DNA of 59,459 nt from Candidatus Aminicenantota bacterium (GTDB lineage: Bacteria; Acidobacteriota; Aminicenantia; S016-38). The DNA is taken from assembly GCA_026987025.1 (NCBI GenBank), contig JALSNJ010000033.1, positions 32,001-91,459 on the forward strand, written 5' to 3'. Position numbers and translations under genes: made by a program. Below the pieces are notes generated by a model that searched no databases, was not told the DNA's origin, and saw nothing but the letters and a program-made list of their open reading frames with translations. Shown piece after piece: positions 45,910-54,984 of the stretch (position 1 is its first letter; every line of letters starts with the position of its first letter).

Positions 45910-47298
45910 TTAGCCTCTCATGGCCTCCACCTGGTCGGGGTCCTTGGGAACGGGTTTTCCCAGGATGCGGCACCCGTCCTCGGTCACCACCACGCTGTCC
46001 TCTATTCTTATTCCTCCGAAGTCCAGGTATTCCTCCAGCTTCTGGTAGTTTATAAACTCCCTGTGCTTTCCCTCAGCTCTCCACTTATCTATAAGGGGAG
46101 GGATAAAGTAGATTCCTGGCTCCACGGTGATGGTAAAGCCTTCCTGAAGCTTCTTGGCTAATCGCAGGTAGGCTAAACCGAACTGCTCGCTCCTTTTTAC
46201 CGTTTCGTCGTATCCCACATAGTCCTCCCCCAGCCCTTCCATGTCGTGGACATCAAGACCTATCATGTGACCAAGGCCGTGGGGGAAGAAAAGGGCGTGG
46301 GCACCGGCAGCCACCGCCTCCTCCACATCTCCCTTCATAAGCCCCAGGTCCTTGAGGCCCCGGACCATGGTCTTGGCGGCCAAAAGATGAACCTCCCTGT
46401 AGTAAACCCCCGGCTTTATTTCCTCTATGGCCCTTTTCTGGGCCTCCAGCACCACCTCGTAGATTTCCCTTTGCTTGGTGGTAAACCTTGCCGAGACCGG
46501 AAAGGTTCTGGTCATGTCCCCGGCGTAATGCATGGGGCTTTCGGCTCCGGCATCCACCAGCAGAAGTTGTCCTTCCCTTAGCATGTTTCCGTGGTAGTGA
46601 TTGTGAAGGATTTCCCCGTGGACCGTCAGGATCACCGGAAAGGATATATAACCCCCCAGGGATATGGCCAGGCCCTCAATTTCCCCGGCCAGCTCCCTTT
46701 CGTACATCCCGGCCCTGGCGTTCCTCATGGCCCGCAGGTGCATCTCCGCTGTCATGTTGGCGGCCACCTCCATCTGCTGGATTTCCTCCGGTCCTTTGAA
46801 GGAACGAAGTTCCACCACCGCTTTTATAAGGTCAGTGGAGGCCCAGTGCTTTACTGCCTCCGGCCTTATACCCAGCAGGTAAGCCAGTTTCAGCAGGTGT
46901 TCACCCCTGTAAGGGTGGAGAAAATGCACCCTCCTTCCCCTGCTCAGAGCCTCCCTGAGATAATCGCTGAGTTTCGCAGAGGGAAGGGTCCTCTTTACAC
47001 CTACCTTTTCAGCCTTTTCCCTGAGGGGAGGGAGGTAGCCCATCCAGATTATGTCTTCCACTTCCAGGTCGTCGCCGAAGAGAATGTCAGATCCCTCTTC
47101 CTCTAAGTCTATTACCCCGGCCAGGCCGGGTTCGTCCAGCCCGAAGAAGTAAAGGAAATTGCTGTCCTGGCGGAAGCGGTAGGGGTTGGCGGGATAGTTC
47201 ATGGGGGCTTCGTCGTTTCCCAGAAATAGAGCCACCCCCTTTTCCAGAATTTCCCTCAGCCTTTCCCTTCTTCTTACATACACCTCTCTATCAAACAT
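45910..47298 (-). CDS. pepP: Xaa-Pro aminopeptidase (M24B)
   Basis: A 462-residue metallopeptidase that removes N-terminal residues preceding proline. The N-terminal creatinase-like domain (FDREVYVRRRERLREIL, then DSNFLYFFGLDEPG) is followed by the pita-bread domain with metal ligands in VDAGAESPMHYAGDMTRTFPV, HGLGHMIGLDVHD, TVEPGIYF and GGIRIEDSVVV. The start at 47298 is chosen over an in-frame TTG at 47346 because AGGAGG lies 7 bases before it and the TTG is part of a -35 box. Confidence 0.95.
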   Translation of the reverse strand: MFDREVYVRRRERLREILEKGVALFLGNDEAPMNYPANPYRFRQDSNFLYFFGLDEPGLAGVIDLEEEGSDILFGDDLEVEDIIWMGYLPPLREKAEKVGVKRTLPSAKLSDYLREALSRGRRVHFLHPYRGEHLLKLAYLLGIRPEAVKHWASTDLIKAVVELRSFKGPEEIQQMEVAANMTAEMHLRAMRNARAGMYERELAGEIEGLAISLGGYISFPVILTVHGEILHNHYHGNMLREGQLLLVDAGAESPMHYAGDMTRTFPVSARFTTKQREIYEVVLEAQKRAIEEIKPGVYYREVHLLAAKTMVRGLKDLGLMKGDVEEAVAAGAHALFFPHGLGHMIGLDVHDMEGLGEDYVGYDETVKRSEQFGLAYLRLAKKLQEGFTITVEPGIYFIPPLIDKWRAEGKHREFINYQKLEEYLDFGGIRIEDSVVVTEDGCRILGKPVPKDPDQVEAMRG

Positions 47299-47316
47299 TC
47301 TTTGCCTCCTGGAACC

Positions 47317-47346
47317 ATAATAATACTGCAGGGCTTCCCGTGTCAA
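47317..47346 (-). promoter_or_regulatory. pepP promoter
   Basis: On the minus strand, consensus TTGACA (47346-47341), 18 bases, TATTAT (47322-47317). A second TATTAT three bases upstream would give a 15-base spacer. Confidence 0.6.
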
Positions 47347-47352
47347 AAACCT

Positions 47353-47958
47353 TTAATCTTCTTCAGCGTATCCGGTTATCATTACCTTGAAGAAATACCA
47401 GAAGGTTTTTCCGGTGGTTCCTAAGTAGATGTGGAAGAGGAGGAAGGCGGCCAGAAGGTAGGCGTTGAGGATGTGGAATTCGCTTAGGGTCTTTATCCCC
47501 CCCAAGGAGTTAACAAGGTTCTGAAATTGTACCGCCCTCCATATTAAAATTCCCGTGGCTATTTGCAGGGGAACCAGCACGAACATAACCACGAAGTAGG
47601 CGGGTTTCTGAAGGGCGTTCAGCCTTCTTCCAGGCCTGGGGTGGAAGGGCTCCTCCTGGCCCCGGAATATCCCCCACAGGTAATACCTGACCATTAGAAT
47701 GGCCTCCTTTCCGTCGGTCTTCCTGGGGAGATAGTTCTTAATGCTTCCGTAGAAGAACATGTTGAGCAAATAGAGCAGAAAGTCAAAGCTCACCAGAAGT
47801 CCGAAGAAGGTGTGAACCTGAACCGCAGTCTTAAGGGGGATGAATCTCAGGGAGGGAAAATGCAGGGGTATGGCCGTCAGCACCAGAAGGCTTATGGAGA
47901 TGGCATGTATCCAGTGCCATATTCTATCGGAGGCAGGATAGACATAGTTTCCCTTCAT
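47353..47958 (-). CDS. Membrane b-type cytochrome
   Basis: A 201-residue protein with four to five membrane helices. Paired histidines likely ligate haem b: RIWHWIHAISISLL at the N-terminus, VQVHTFFGLLVSFD, and SEFHILNAYLLAAFLLFHIYLG near the C-terminus. The pattern resembles cytochrome b subunits of formate dehydrogenase and thiosulfate reductase. It follows the octaheme gene by 9 bases, so the two probably form a quinol-linked electron-transfer complex across the membrane. Confidence 0.85.
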   Translation of the reverse strand: MKGNYVYPASDRIWHWIHAISISLLVLTAIPLHFPSLRFIPLKTAVQVHTFFGLLVSFDFLLYLLNMFFYGSIKNYLPRKTDGKEAILMVRYYLWGIFRGQEEPFHPRPGRRLNALQKPAYFVVMFVLVPLQIATGILIWRAVQFQNLVNSLGGIKTLSEFHILNAYLLAAFLLFHIYLGTTGKTFWYFFKVMITGYAEED

Positions 47959-47967
47959 AATTCCCTC

Positions 47968-50151
47968 CTATTTTTTAGGGATAATAACCCTTCCCATTAT
48001 GTGGAAGAGGATTCCCACCAGGGTGAGAACCAGAACCACAAGGCCCAGGGATTCGGCCATCTTCATCGCCCTGGAGGCCTCCGCTTCGGGTTTTATTGCG
48101 CCCAGCAGGTGAAAATCTGCCAGAAGGTACTGGTTGGTCCATACGGTCTTTCCTCCCTCCACCTTAGCGATCTCTATTCCCCTGTAGTCCTTGTTGTAGA
48201 TGTAGGACCTCTTGAAGAGGACGGGCCTGTCAAATATCACCCTGGAATATTTCCCTTGATTGAAAATCCTGGAGTTGTTGCTGTGGCAGGCGTCGCAGCT
48301 CTTTATGGCCTTTTCCTTGGGGGCTATGTTGTGGGCCAGGGTGTTGGGTATGGCCACTATTTCCAGCTGGGGGTCCTTTACTCCCTGGGCCTTAAGCAGC
48401 CTCTCTCCTAAGGCCACCTTTTCCGGGGTGTCAAAGAGGGCCTCCTCGTCCTCTATTTTCCCGTTGCCGTTGGAGTCAAAGACCTCAAGAACCTCCTTTT
48501 TGGGCACCCACACATCGCCTTTTCTTACGAAGAAAGCGTTGAGGATCTGGGAGAAGTAAACCCTGTTCCCGGTGGCATCGTCCACCCAGTGGAGGGAAAA
48601 GGTTACCCCGTAGGGAACGATTTTCCTCTCTCCGTTTTTCTCGAGCCTCCTGGGGATGTAAAGTGGATAGAAGCCAACTATTTTGGCGCCGGGGTCTTCT
48701 ATGGGGTTTCCTTCCACCCCCAAGATAGTGAACCGCTGAGGGGCATCACCGCAGGCCCCTTCGGCCTTTACCCCTTTAGAGAAGGGGGCGGTTCTGGGAA
48801 GGGCGAAGTTGAAGGAATTGAGCATCCAGTAGTGATTTTTGGGCATGTGGCAGGCCTCGCAGGAGACCTTCCTCAGGTGGAGCTCCTTTTCCGGTAGCCA
48901 GTCGTGTCCCTTGGCCCTGGCGTCGTGGCAGGCGCTGCACCTTTTAACGGTAAAGTCCAGGTCGGTCCTCACCCTCCAGGTCAGGGGATGGCCCTTTCCG
49001 AAGTTGTGGTCCGGCCTTTTCAGATATTCGGCTACGCTGTAATTCTTCCCTCCAGGGGAATTCCCCATCACATGGCAGTCCAGACAGGTAAGCCCTGCCC
49101 TGGCGTGGACATCCCAGGGGAAATTAAGGTTTTCCTTTCCCTCTATGTTGTCCTTGACCTCGGATATGTTCTTCCCCGACCATACGAAGCCCTTTCTCAG
49201 AACCCCACGGTTTATGGTTCTTACCACCGGGTAGTTGTACCAGGGGTCCACATGCCCATCCCTTACAGGGGCAGCGTGGCACTGAAGGCAGGCGTCCTTT
49301 CTGGCAAAGGCACCGCTTATGTTGAGGTATTGAGGTTTCACCCTTCCGTCGGGATAGAAGGCCTCCGGGTTGTAAATTACCCTTCCGTCCTCGCTAACCC
49401 CTTTTACTATCCCCGTGGTTATTAGCCCGGCGGAGGTGGAGGAGGAAAAATGTGGGGTTTTGAAAATTCCGTGGCCGGTGGTCCTCTGGTCCTGGATGGC
49501 CTTGCTGTAATCGGGGCTGTGGCATACCAAACAATTGGCCTCCCTTACCCCGGAGCGTTTCCAGCTCCATTTTCTGAATAGGTTGGACTTTCTATCCCAA
49601 TAGTAAAAGTCGGGGTCCATTTCCTTCACCTGCTCTTCGGGGATGGTATCCAGCCTCTTTCCCCAAAAGCTGAACTCGGTAGGCCCTCCCCCCAGGTGGC
49701 ATATTCCGCACTGAAGGGCCCAGTTGGGCCTTCCGTATTCAAAGAGGAAGCCGTGTTCTTTCCAGCCCGGAGGGGTCATGTGGTAATAGGGATAGTCGTA
49801 CTGACGGCCGAACATCCCCGGGGAAATAGAACCCCTTTCCCCGTTTTTATCTCCCCAGTCAACGCTCCACTCGTTGGCCCCCTGCTGAAAGTGATAGGCG
49901 GAGGTTATAAAGTCGTAATCGTGGCATTTTCCGCAGGTCTTCCTGGTGCTAACCGGCTTTGAGGTTTTCAAAACCGGCCTTCCGTCCTCGTCCAGAAGCG
50001 TTATAGGAGGATGCAGGCGGGGCTTTGATGAATAATCCTGGGAGGTTATGGGCTTCAATCCCTTTTGAGGTTTATTTTCCTCGCCTCTTAAGATGAAGAA
50101 GGTAGAGAAAAACAAAAAGAATGCAATGGCGGCCGTGATTTTTCCTTTCAT
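47968..50151 (-). CDS. Octaheme c-type cytochrome with EF-hand-like loop
   Basis: A 727-residue exported cytochrome with eight CXXCH motifs at residues 73, 148, 207, 288, 356, 405, 431 and 619. An N-terminal signal anchor and a C-terminal membrane helix (about 698-720) bracket it. A long haem-free insert (436-618) contains DSNGNGKIEDEE (559-570), which matches a canonical EF-hand calcium loop. With the b-type cytochrome it probably exchanges electrons with the quinone pool and reduces, or oxidises, a substrate outside the membrane. It is much longer than the classic octaheme tetrathionate and nitrite reductases; the substrate is unknown. Confidence 0.9.
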   Translation of the reverse strand: MKGKITAAIAFFLFFSTFFILRGEENKPQKGLKPITSQDYSSKPRLHPPITLLDEDGRPVLKTSKPVSTRKTCGKCHDYDFITSAYHFQQGANEWSVDWGDKNGERGSISPGMFGRQYDYPYYHMTPPGWKEHGFLFEYGRPNWALQCGICHLGGGPTEFSFWGKRLDTIPEEQVKEMDPDFYYWDRKSNLFRKWSWKRSGVREANCLVCHSPDYSKAIQDQRTTGHGIFKTPHFSSSTSAGLITTGIVKGVSEDGRVIYNPEAFYPDGRVKPQYLNISGAFARKDACLQCHAAPVRDGHVDPWYNYPVVRTINRGVLRKGFVWSGKNISEVKDNIEGKENLNFPWDVHARAGLTCLDCHVMGNSPGGKNYSVAEYLKRPDHNFGKGHPLTWRVRTDLDFTVKRCSACHDARAKGHDWLPEKELHLRKVSCEACHMPKNHYWMLNSFNFALPRTAPFSKGVKAEGACGDAPQRFTILGVEGNPIEDPGAKIVGFYPLYIPRRLEKNGERKIVPYGVTFSLHWVDDATGNRVYFSQILNAFFVRKGDVWVPKKEVLEVFDSNGNGKIEDEEALFDTPEKVALGERLLKAQGVKDPQLEIVAIPNTLAHNIAPKEKAIKSCDACHSNNSRIFNQGKYSRVIFDRPVLFKRSYIYNKDYRGIEIAKVEGGKTVWTNQYLLADFHLLGAIKPEAEASRAMKMAESLGLVVLVLTLVGILFHIMGRVIIPKK

Positions 50152-50171
50152 TGCACTACCTCCATAGGAAA

Positions 50172-50200
50172 TTTATAGGATCTCGGGAAATTTTTGTCAA
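50172..50200 (-). promoter_or_regulatory. Promoter of the octaheme cytochrome operon
   Basis: On the minus strand, consensus TTGACA (50200-50195), 17 bases, TATAAA (50177-50172). The gene start follows 20 bases later with GGAGGT as Shine-Dalgarno. Confidence 0.8.
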
Positions 50201-50217
50201 GGCCTTCACCTCTGAGA

Positions 50218-50245
50218 TTGTAAGGGGGAGAAAAAATGTTAAAAT
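50218..50245 (+). promoter_or_regulatory. Promoter of the ABC exporter operon (leaderless)
   Basis: TTGTAA (50218-50223), 16 bases, TAAAAT (50240-50245) preceded by TGT as an extended -10. Six bases (AAACCC) separate it from the ATG at 50252, and no Shine-Dalgarno is present. Confidence 0.6.
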
Positions 50246-50251
50246 AAACCC

Positions 50252-51157
50252 ATGATCCTCCAGCTGGAAGGCATAACCAAGCGATTCGGAGAAATAGTGG
50301 CGGTGGACTCCCTTTCTTTAGAGGTCCCCCCGGGGGTGATCTATGGTATTCTGGGGCCCAACGGCGCAGGAAAAACCACCACCCTGCGAATTGTCCTGGG
50401 GATATTGAAACCCGATGCTGGAAAGGTCAGCCTCATGGGCCGGCCGGTGGATGTGGATGTGCTCTCCAGGGTGGGCTACCTTCCGGAGGAAAGGGGACTT
50501 TACCCTAAGGAAAAGGTAGTGGAGGTTTTGACTTATTTAGGCGAGCTCAAGGGCCTTCCCCATTCTGACTCCAGGGGGAGGGCGCTTGAACTTCTGGAGG
50601 AGTTCGGCCTGAGGGACAGGGCTTCGGCCAGGGTGGAGGAGCTTTCCAAGGGAATGCAGCAGAAGCTTCAGTTTATATCCGTGCTCCTTCACGACCCTGA
50701 CCTGCTTATCCTGGACGAACCCTTCTCCGGCCTTGACCCCATAAATTCTGAGATTTTGAGGGAAAGGATTCTGCAGGAGCGGTCCCGGGGAAAAACCATC
50801 ATATTTTCCACCCACATTCTGGAACAGGCAGAGAAAATGTGCGACTATGTGGCCCTCATCTCTAAGGGAAGGAAGGTGGTGGACGGGAAACTTACCGAAA
50901 TAAAGGCTAAGTATGGTAAGCGGACCATAAAGGTGGAATTTGATGGAGATGGGAAGGCCCTGCGGGAAATTCCCCATATCTCCCTCCGGCTTTACGAAAG
51001 GTTCGCCGAAATAGAGACGGAGCTGGAGGTCAACGATGTTGTTAAATTCCTGGCGGACAGGGTGAAGATCAACAAAATAGAGAGAACGGAGCCATCCCTG
51101 AGCCAGATTTACATAAGCCTTGTAGGAGGGGAAGGTGAAGGCCTGGATTATAACTAA
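50252..51157 (+). CDS. ABC transporter ATP-binding protein (NatA-like)
   Basis: A 301-residue ATPase subunit. Walker A is GPNGAGKTTT (residues 34-43), the signature LSKGMQQ, and Walker B LLILDEPFSGLDP. A C-terminal domain of about 80 residues is typical of the DrrA/NatA class of ABC-2 exporters. The permease follows with a 23-base overlap. Substrate unknown; NatAB exports sodium in Bacillus, but relatives export drugs or lipids. The gene heads a seven-gene run to 57740. Confidence 0.94.
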   Translation: MILQLEGITKRFGEIVAVDSLSLEVPPGVIYGILGPNGAGKTTTLRIVLGILKPDAGKVSLMGRPVDVDVLSRVGYLPEERGLYPKEKVVEVLTYLGELKGLPHSDSRGRALELLEEFGLRDRASARVEELSKGMQQKLQFISVLLHDPDLLILDEPFSGLDPINSEILRERILQERSRGKTIIFSTHILEQAEKMCDYVALISKGRKVVDGKLTEIKAKYGKRTIKVEFDGDGKALREIPHISLRLYERFAEIETELEVNDVVKFLADRVKINKIERTEPSLSQIYISLVGGEGEGLDYN

Positions 51158-52352
51158 ATTTGAGCTGAAAAGGGTGGTGAGGAAGAAGTGGTTTATAATT
51201 TCCACCGTCCTTACCCCTGCCTTCGTGATACTTTACGCCAGCTTTCCCGCCCTTCTGGGCAAGTTTTCCAACAGGGAGAGAAAGCTGGGAGTTATAGACC
51301 CCACCGGCCGGATAATAACTAACCTGGAGGAGAAAGGCGGAGGAAAGTTTCAATTTCCCTTGAAAGTTCGCCGCCTGGATTCCCCCCAGGAAGGCTTTTC
51401 TCTTCTCCGGAAGAAGGAGCTGGATGCGGTCCTGGAGGTTCCAGAGGACATTTTTTCCTCCAGGAAGGCTACCCTTTACATGAGGAATGTGGGGGATGTG
51501 GCTCTGCTTTCGGTGCTTAAGGAGAGGCTTAACCGCGTCCTTCAGAGGGACCGGTTGAGAAGGCTGGGATTGAAGGAGGAAATCCTCAAGGAGATCCTGG
51601 CTGGGGTTAAACTGCAGACCCTGAAGGTGGAAAAGGGGAAGGTCAAGAAGGAAACCATGGAGTCCTCCTTCACCCTTTACATGATATTTTCCCTCCTCCT
51701 CTTTATGGGACTTATAGGATACGGCCAGATTCTCCTGCGGCGGGTTCTGGAGGACAAGAGGTTCAGGGTGGTGGAGGTCCTTTATTCTTCGGCAAGGCCC
51801 ATGGATATCTTTGCCGGCAAGCTCTTGGGGGTTGGCATGGCCGGGATACTCCAGCTGCTCTTCTGGCTTATGTTAGCCCTGGTGGGTTATTTTTACGCTT
51901 CTTCCTTTCTTCCCCAGTTTCACCTTTCGGGCCTGATGGGGAAATTCGTGGTTTTCCTGCTGTTCTTTTTTGCCGGATTTTTCCTTTATTCCACCATTTT
52001 TCTATCGGTGGGCTCCATAGTAGAGACCGAGGAGGAGGCCCAGCACCTTCTGGGTCCCATAATGATGATAATAACCCTGCCCTTTGCCCTGAGCTTTGTT
52101 CTTTTTATGACCCCTGACAACTGGATAAAGGTGGCCCTGGCCTATTTCCCGTACACAGCGCCCTTTTTCATGATGATGAGGGCCATAATGGCGTCGCCCT
52201 CTGCCCTGGAAATAGGGCTCTCCCTTCTGCTTGTTTTTCTGACCTCCGTGGCTTCGGTGTGGGTTTCGGCTAAGATATTCCGCATGGGAATGCTGCATAG
52301 CGGGGCTAAACCCACCATCTCGCAATTAATATCATGGGTGAAGGAAGGGTGA
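51135..52352 (+). CDS. ABC-2 type permease (NatB-like)
   Basis: A 405-residue permease starting at GTG (51135) with AGGAGG upstream. It has one N-terminal membrane helix (about 23-40), a large outside domain (45-185) and five or six helices in the C-terminal half. KFELKRVVRKKWF, VVEVLYSSARPMDIFAGKLLG and SIVETEEEAQHLLGP are typical of the NatB/ABC2_membrane_3 family. It partners the ATPase encoded just before it. It overlaps the next gene by 19 bases. Confidence 0.92.
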   Translation: MKAWIITKFELKRVVRKKWFIISTVLTPAFVILYASFPALLGKFSNRERKLGVIDPTGRIITNLEEKGGGKFQFPLKVRRLDSPQEGFSLLRKKELDAVLEVPEDIFSSRKATLYMRNVGDVALLSVLKERLNRVLQRDRLRRLGLKEEILKEILAGVKLQTLKVEKGKVKKETMESSFTLYMIFSLLLFMGLIGYGQILLRRVLEDKRFRVVEVLYSSARPMDIFAGKLLGVGMAGILQLLFWLMLALVGYFYASSFLPQFHLSGLMGKFVVFLLFFFAGFFLYSTIFLSVGSIVETEEEAQHLLGPIMMIITLPFALSFVLFMTPDNWIKVALAYFPYTAPFFMMMRAIMASPSALEIGLSLLLVFLTSVASVWVSAKIFRMGMLHSGAKPTISQLISWVKEG

Positions 52353-52738
52353 TAGAGGTTTCCTTCTCTTCCTCCATAAGGCTCATGAATGTAGTTCTAG
52401 AAACCTTGGAGCAGATGCTTTCCGCCATGGGCATGGATACCGAGAAGCACTGGAAGGTTCTGCTGGCCCTGCGGGAGATAGTGAGCAACGGGGTGGTTCA
52501 CGGCAACAGGGAGGATCCTTCCAAAATGATAACCGTCAGAATTTACTATGGGGAAAAAATAAGGTTTGAGGTCAAGGACCAGGGAAAGAAATTTGATTTT
52601 GCCGGGATTTTAATGAAGGGCCAGCAGGATGTGTTGAGGGAAAGAGGAAGGGGGCTTTCCCTTGTTAAACAGATAATGGATGTTGTAATATATGAGTTCA
52701 AAAACGGGAATCTTATCATAATGGAGAAGGTGCTTTAA
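52334..52738 (+). CDS. RsbW-like anti-sigma regulatory kinase (HATPase)
   Basis: A 134-residue GHKL-type ATPase. The N box is ALREIVSNGVVHGN (about 45-58), the G1 box KDQGKKFDF, and the G2 box RGRGLSLV. Such proteins bind and phosphorylate anti-anti-sigma factors or sequester a sigma factor. No STAS partner or sigma factor is adjacent, so the target is unknown. The ATG at 52334 lies inside the permease gene, and its stop overlaps the purF start (TAATG). Confidence 0.87.
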   Translation: MGEGRVIEVSFSSSIRLMNVVLETLEQMLSAMGMDTEKHWKVLLALREIVSNGVVHGNREDPSKMITVRIYYGEKIRFEVKDQGKKFDFAGILMKGQQDVLRERGRGLSLVKQIMDVVIYEFKNGNLIIMEKVL

Positions 52739-54105
52739 TGTGCGGTATTTTCGGTTATATAGGCGATGAACCCGCGGCGGAGATAACAGCCTTAGGACTT
52801 TTCATGCTACAGCACAGGGGACAGGAAGCCTGCGGCATAGCGGTCAGCGACGGTAGAAAGCTGAAGTTAGTGAAGGAGCTGGGCTATGTGAAGGAGGTTT
52901 TCTATCAGGAGAGGCTGGAGGAGCTGGACGGGTTTGCAGCCATAGGCCATGTGAGATATCCCACCCGGGGAACTCCCACGGTGGAAAACGCCCAGCCTCA
53001 CCTCATTACCACCCTGAACGGTCCTGTCTATGCCTTTGCCAGCAACGGAGATGTGGTAAACTATCGCAACCTTCGGGAAGCTTACGAAAAAAAGGGGGTT
53101 TTCTTTGACTCCGACAACGACGGGGAGCTGCTGGGCAGAATGCTGGTTTACAAAATGGAGAGGGAAGGAAAGGACCCTGTCCAGGCGGTTCTGGAGCTTA
53201 TGGGCGAGGTGAAGGGTGCATATTCCGCCCTCTTTTTAACCCCCACGAGAATTTATGCCTTCAGGGACCCCTGGGGCTTCAGGCCCATGGTCTTCGGCAA
53301 AACCGACGGGGGATACGCCGTGGCCTCCGAAAGCGTGGCCATGGACATCATCAGGGCCAAGGAATGGAGGGAGATAGAGCCGGCAGAGCTTCTTATAATA
53401 TCTAAGGAGGGGGTGGAGGGGGTTAAGTTCAACGAGGAGGAGCTGAGGGGAGGGGGGAGGAGGGCCCATTGCTCCTTTGAAATAATCTATTTTGCCAGGC
53501 CCGACAGTTATCAGTACCGTCAGTTCGTCCACGATAAGAGAATCCTCTTAGGGGAGAAGCTGGCGGCCAAGGACACGGTGGAGGCCGATGCGGTGGTTCC
53601 GGTTCCCGACTCCTCCAACTTTATGGCCTTAGGATATTCCCGCAAGAGGGGAATACCCCTTTGCTTCGGCCTTATAAGGAGCCATTATGTGGGAAGGACC
53701 TTTATAAAGCCCACCCAGAGCATAAGGGACGAGTCGGTGAGGCAGAAGTTTAACCCCCTTTACAAATTCTTCTCGGACAAAAGGGTTATTCTGGTGGACG
53801 ATTCCATAGTCAGGGGAACCACCATAAGGAAGATCGTAAGAATGGTGAGGGGGGCCGGCGCTAAAGAGGTTCATGTTAGGATAGCCTCCCCACCGGTAAG
53901 GTTTCCCTGCCGTTATGGTATAGATACCCCCACCTACGAAGAGCTGATCGCCAACCGGATGAGCATAGAGGAAATCAGGAAGTTCATAGAAGCCGATTCC
54001 CTCATTTACCTTACCGTGGAGGAGCTGAGGGAGGTCCTGGATTATCCAGAGGATTTTTGCTATGCCTGCTTTACAGGAGAATACCCGGTTCTGGAGGGAA
54101 AATGA
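52738..54105 (+). CDS. purF: Amidophosphoribosyltransferase, Fe-S type
   Basis: A 455-residue enzyme that makes phosphoribosylamine from PRPP and glutamine, the first step of purine synthesis. C2 becomes the N-terminal nucleophile once Met is removed (MCGIFGY), so no propeptide is present. The PRPP loop is VILVDDSIVRGTT (350-362). C245, C391, C441 and C444 match the [4Fe-4S] ligand positions of the Bacillus enzyme, giving an oxygen-sensitive cluster. The stop overlaps the fabD start. Confidence 0.96.
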   Translation: MCGIFGYIGDEPAAEITALGLFMLQHRGQEACGIAVSDGRKLKLVKELGYVKEVFYQERLEELDGFAAIGHVRYPTRGTPTVENAQPHLITTLNGPVYAFASNGDVVNYRNLREAYEKKGVFFDSDNDGELLGRMLVYKMEREGKDPVQAVLELMGEVKGAYSALFLTPTRIYAFRDPWGFRPMVFGKTDGGYAVASESVAMDIIRAKEWREIEPAELLIISKEGVEGVKFNEEELRGGGRRAHCSFEIIYFARPDSYQYRQFVHDKRILLGEKLAAKDTVEADAVVPVPDSSNFMALGYSRKRGIPLCFGLIRSHYVGRTFIKPTQSIRDESVRQKFNPLYKFFSDKRVILVDDSIVRGTTIRKIVRMVRGAGAKEVHVRIASPPVRFPCRYGIDTPTYEELIANRMSIEEIRKFIEADSLIYLTVEELREVLDYPEDFCYACFTGEYPVLEGK

Positions 54106-54983
54106 GGTGCTTCGTCTTTCCAGGTCAGGGAAGTCAAAGGGTAGGTATGGGGAAGGAACTTTACGAAAATTACCCGGAGGCCAAGGAAATTTTTGAGGGG
54201 GCCAACCGGGTTCTGGGCTTTGACCTGACGAAGATAATGTTCCTGGGGCCCGAGGATGTCCTGACCCTTACGGAGAACGCCCAGCCCGCCCTCTTAACCG
54301 TCTCCTACGCCATATACAGGGTCCTGGGGAAAAGGCCCCATTGCGCTGCCGGCCATAGCCTGGGGGAATGGACGGCCTTCGTGGCTGCCGGGGCCCTCAG
54401 CTTTGAGGACGGGGTTTATCTTGTGCGAAAGAGGGGGGAATTCATGGCCCAGGCGGCCCCTCCGGGCTTCGGTGGAATGTTGGCCGTTTTAGGTGGGGAC
54501 GAGGGGGAAATAGAGAAGGTGGTTTCCGAAATAGAAGGGGTTCAGGTGGCCAATTACAATTGTCCCGGTCAGGTGGTGCTTTCAGGTAAAATGGAGGCCC
54601 TGAGGGAGGCTGAGGGGAGAATAAAGGCCAAAAGGAAGATATACCTCAAGGTATCGGCCCCCTTTCATTCTCAATACATGAAGGAAGTGGAGGGGAAACT
54701 CTGGGAGGAGATGAAGACCCGGGAATTCAGGGACCCCCTCTTTCCCGTATATGTAAACGCCTGGGCCAGGCCGGTAAAGACAGCCTCCGAGGCCATGGAG
54801 GCCCTTCGGGTTCAGATATCCTCTCCGGTCCTATGGACCCAGTCGGTGCTCCGCATGGTGAAAGATGGGGTGGAGGAGTTCGTGGAGCTGGGTCCGGGAA
54901 AGGTCCTTACAGGTCTCATAAAGAGAATAGCCCCGGGGAAGGTTTTGAAGAACATAGATGGGACCGGGCAGGTAGCCCTTTAA
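54102..54983 (+). CDS. fabD: Malonyl-CoA-ACP transacylase
   Basis: A 293-residue enzyme that loads malonyl groups onto acyl carrier protein for fatty-acid synthesis. The N-terminus has FPGQGSQ. The nucleophile is S86 in GHSLGEW, and SAPFHSQYM carries the catalytic His. The start at 54102 shares bases with the purF stop; an in-frame ATG 15 codons earlier lies inside purF and is rejected. No other fab gene is nearby. Confidence 0.95.
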   Translation: MRCFVFPGQGSQRVGMGKELYENYPEAKEIFEGANRVLGFDLTKIMFLGPEDVLTLTENAQPALLTVSYAIYRVLGKRPHCAAGHSLGEWTAFVAAGALSFEDGVYLVRKRGEFMAQAAPPGFGGMLAVLGGDEGEIEKVVSEIEGVQVANYNCPGQVVLSGKMEALREAEGRIKAKRKIYLKVSAPFHSQYMKEVEGKLWEEMKTREFRDPLFPVYVNAWARPVKTASEAMEALRVQISSPVLWTQSVLRMVKDGVEEFVELGPGKVLTGLIKRIAPGKVLKNIDGTGQVAL

Positions 54984-54984
54984 G

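Noticed and set aside
47299-47346. TTG start for the Xaa-Pro aminopeptidase
   Set aside because: The TTG is the first half of a consensus TTGACA -35 box, and a good Shine-Dalgarno precedes the ATG at 47298.
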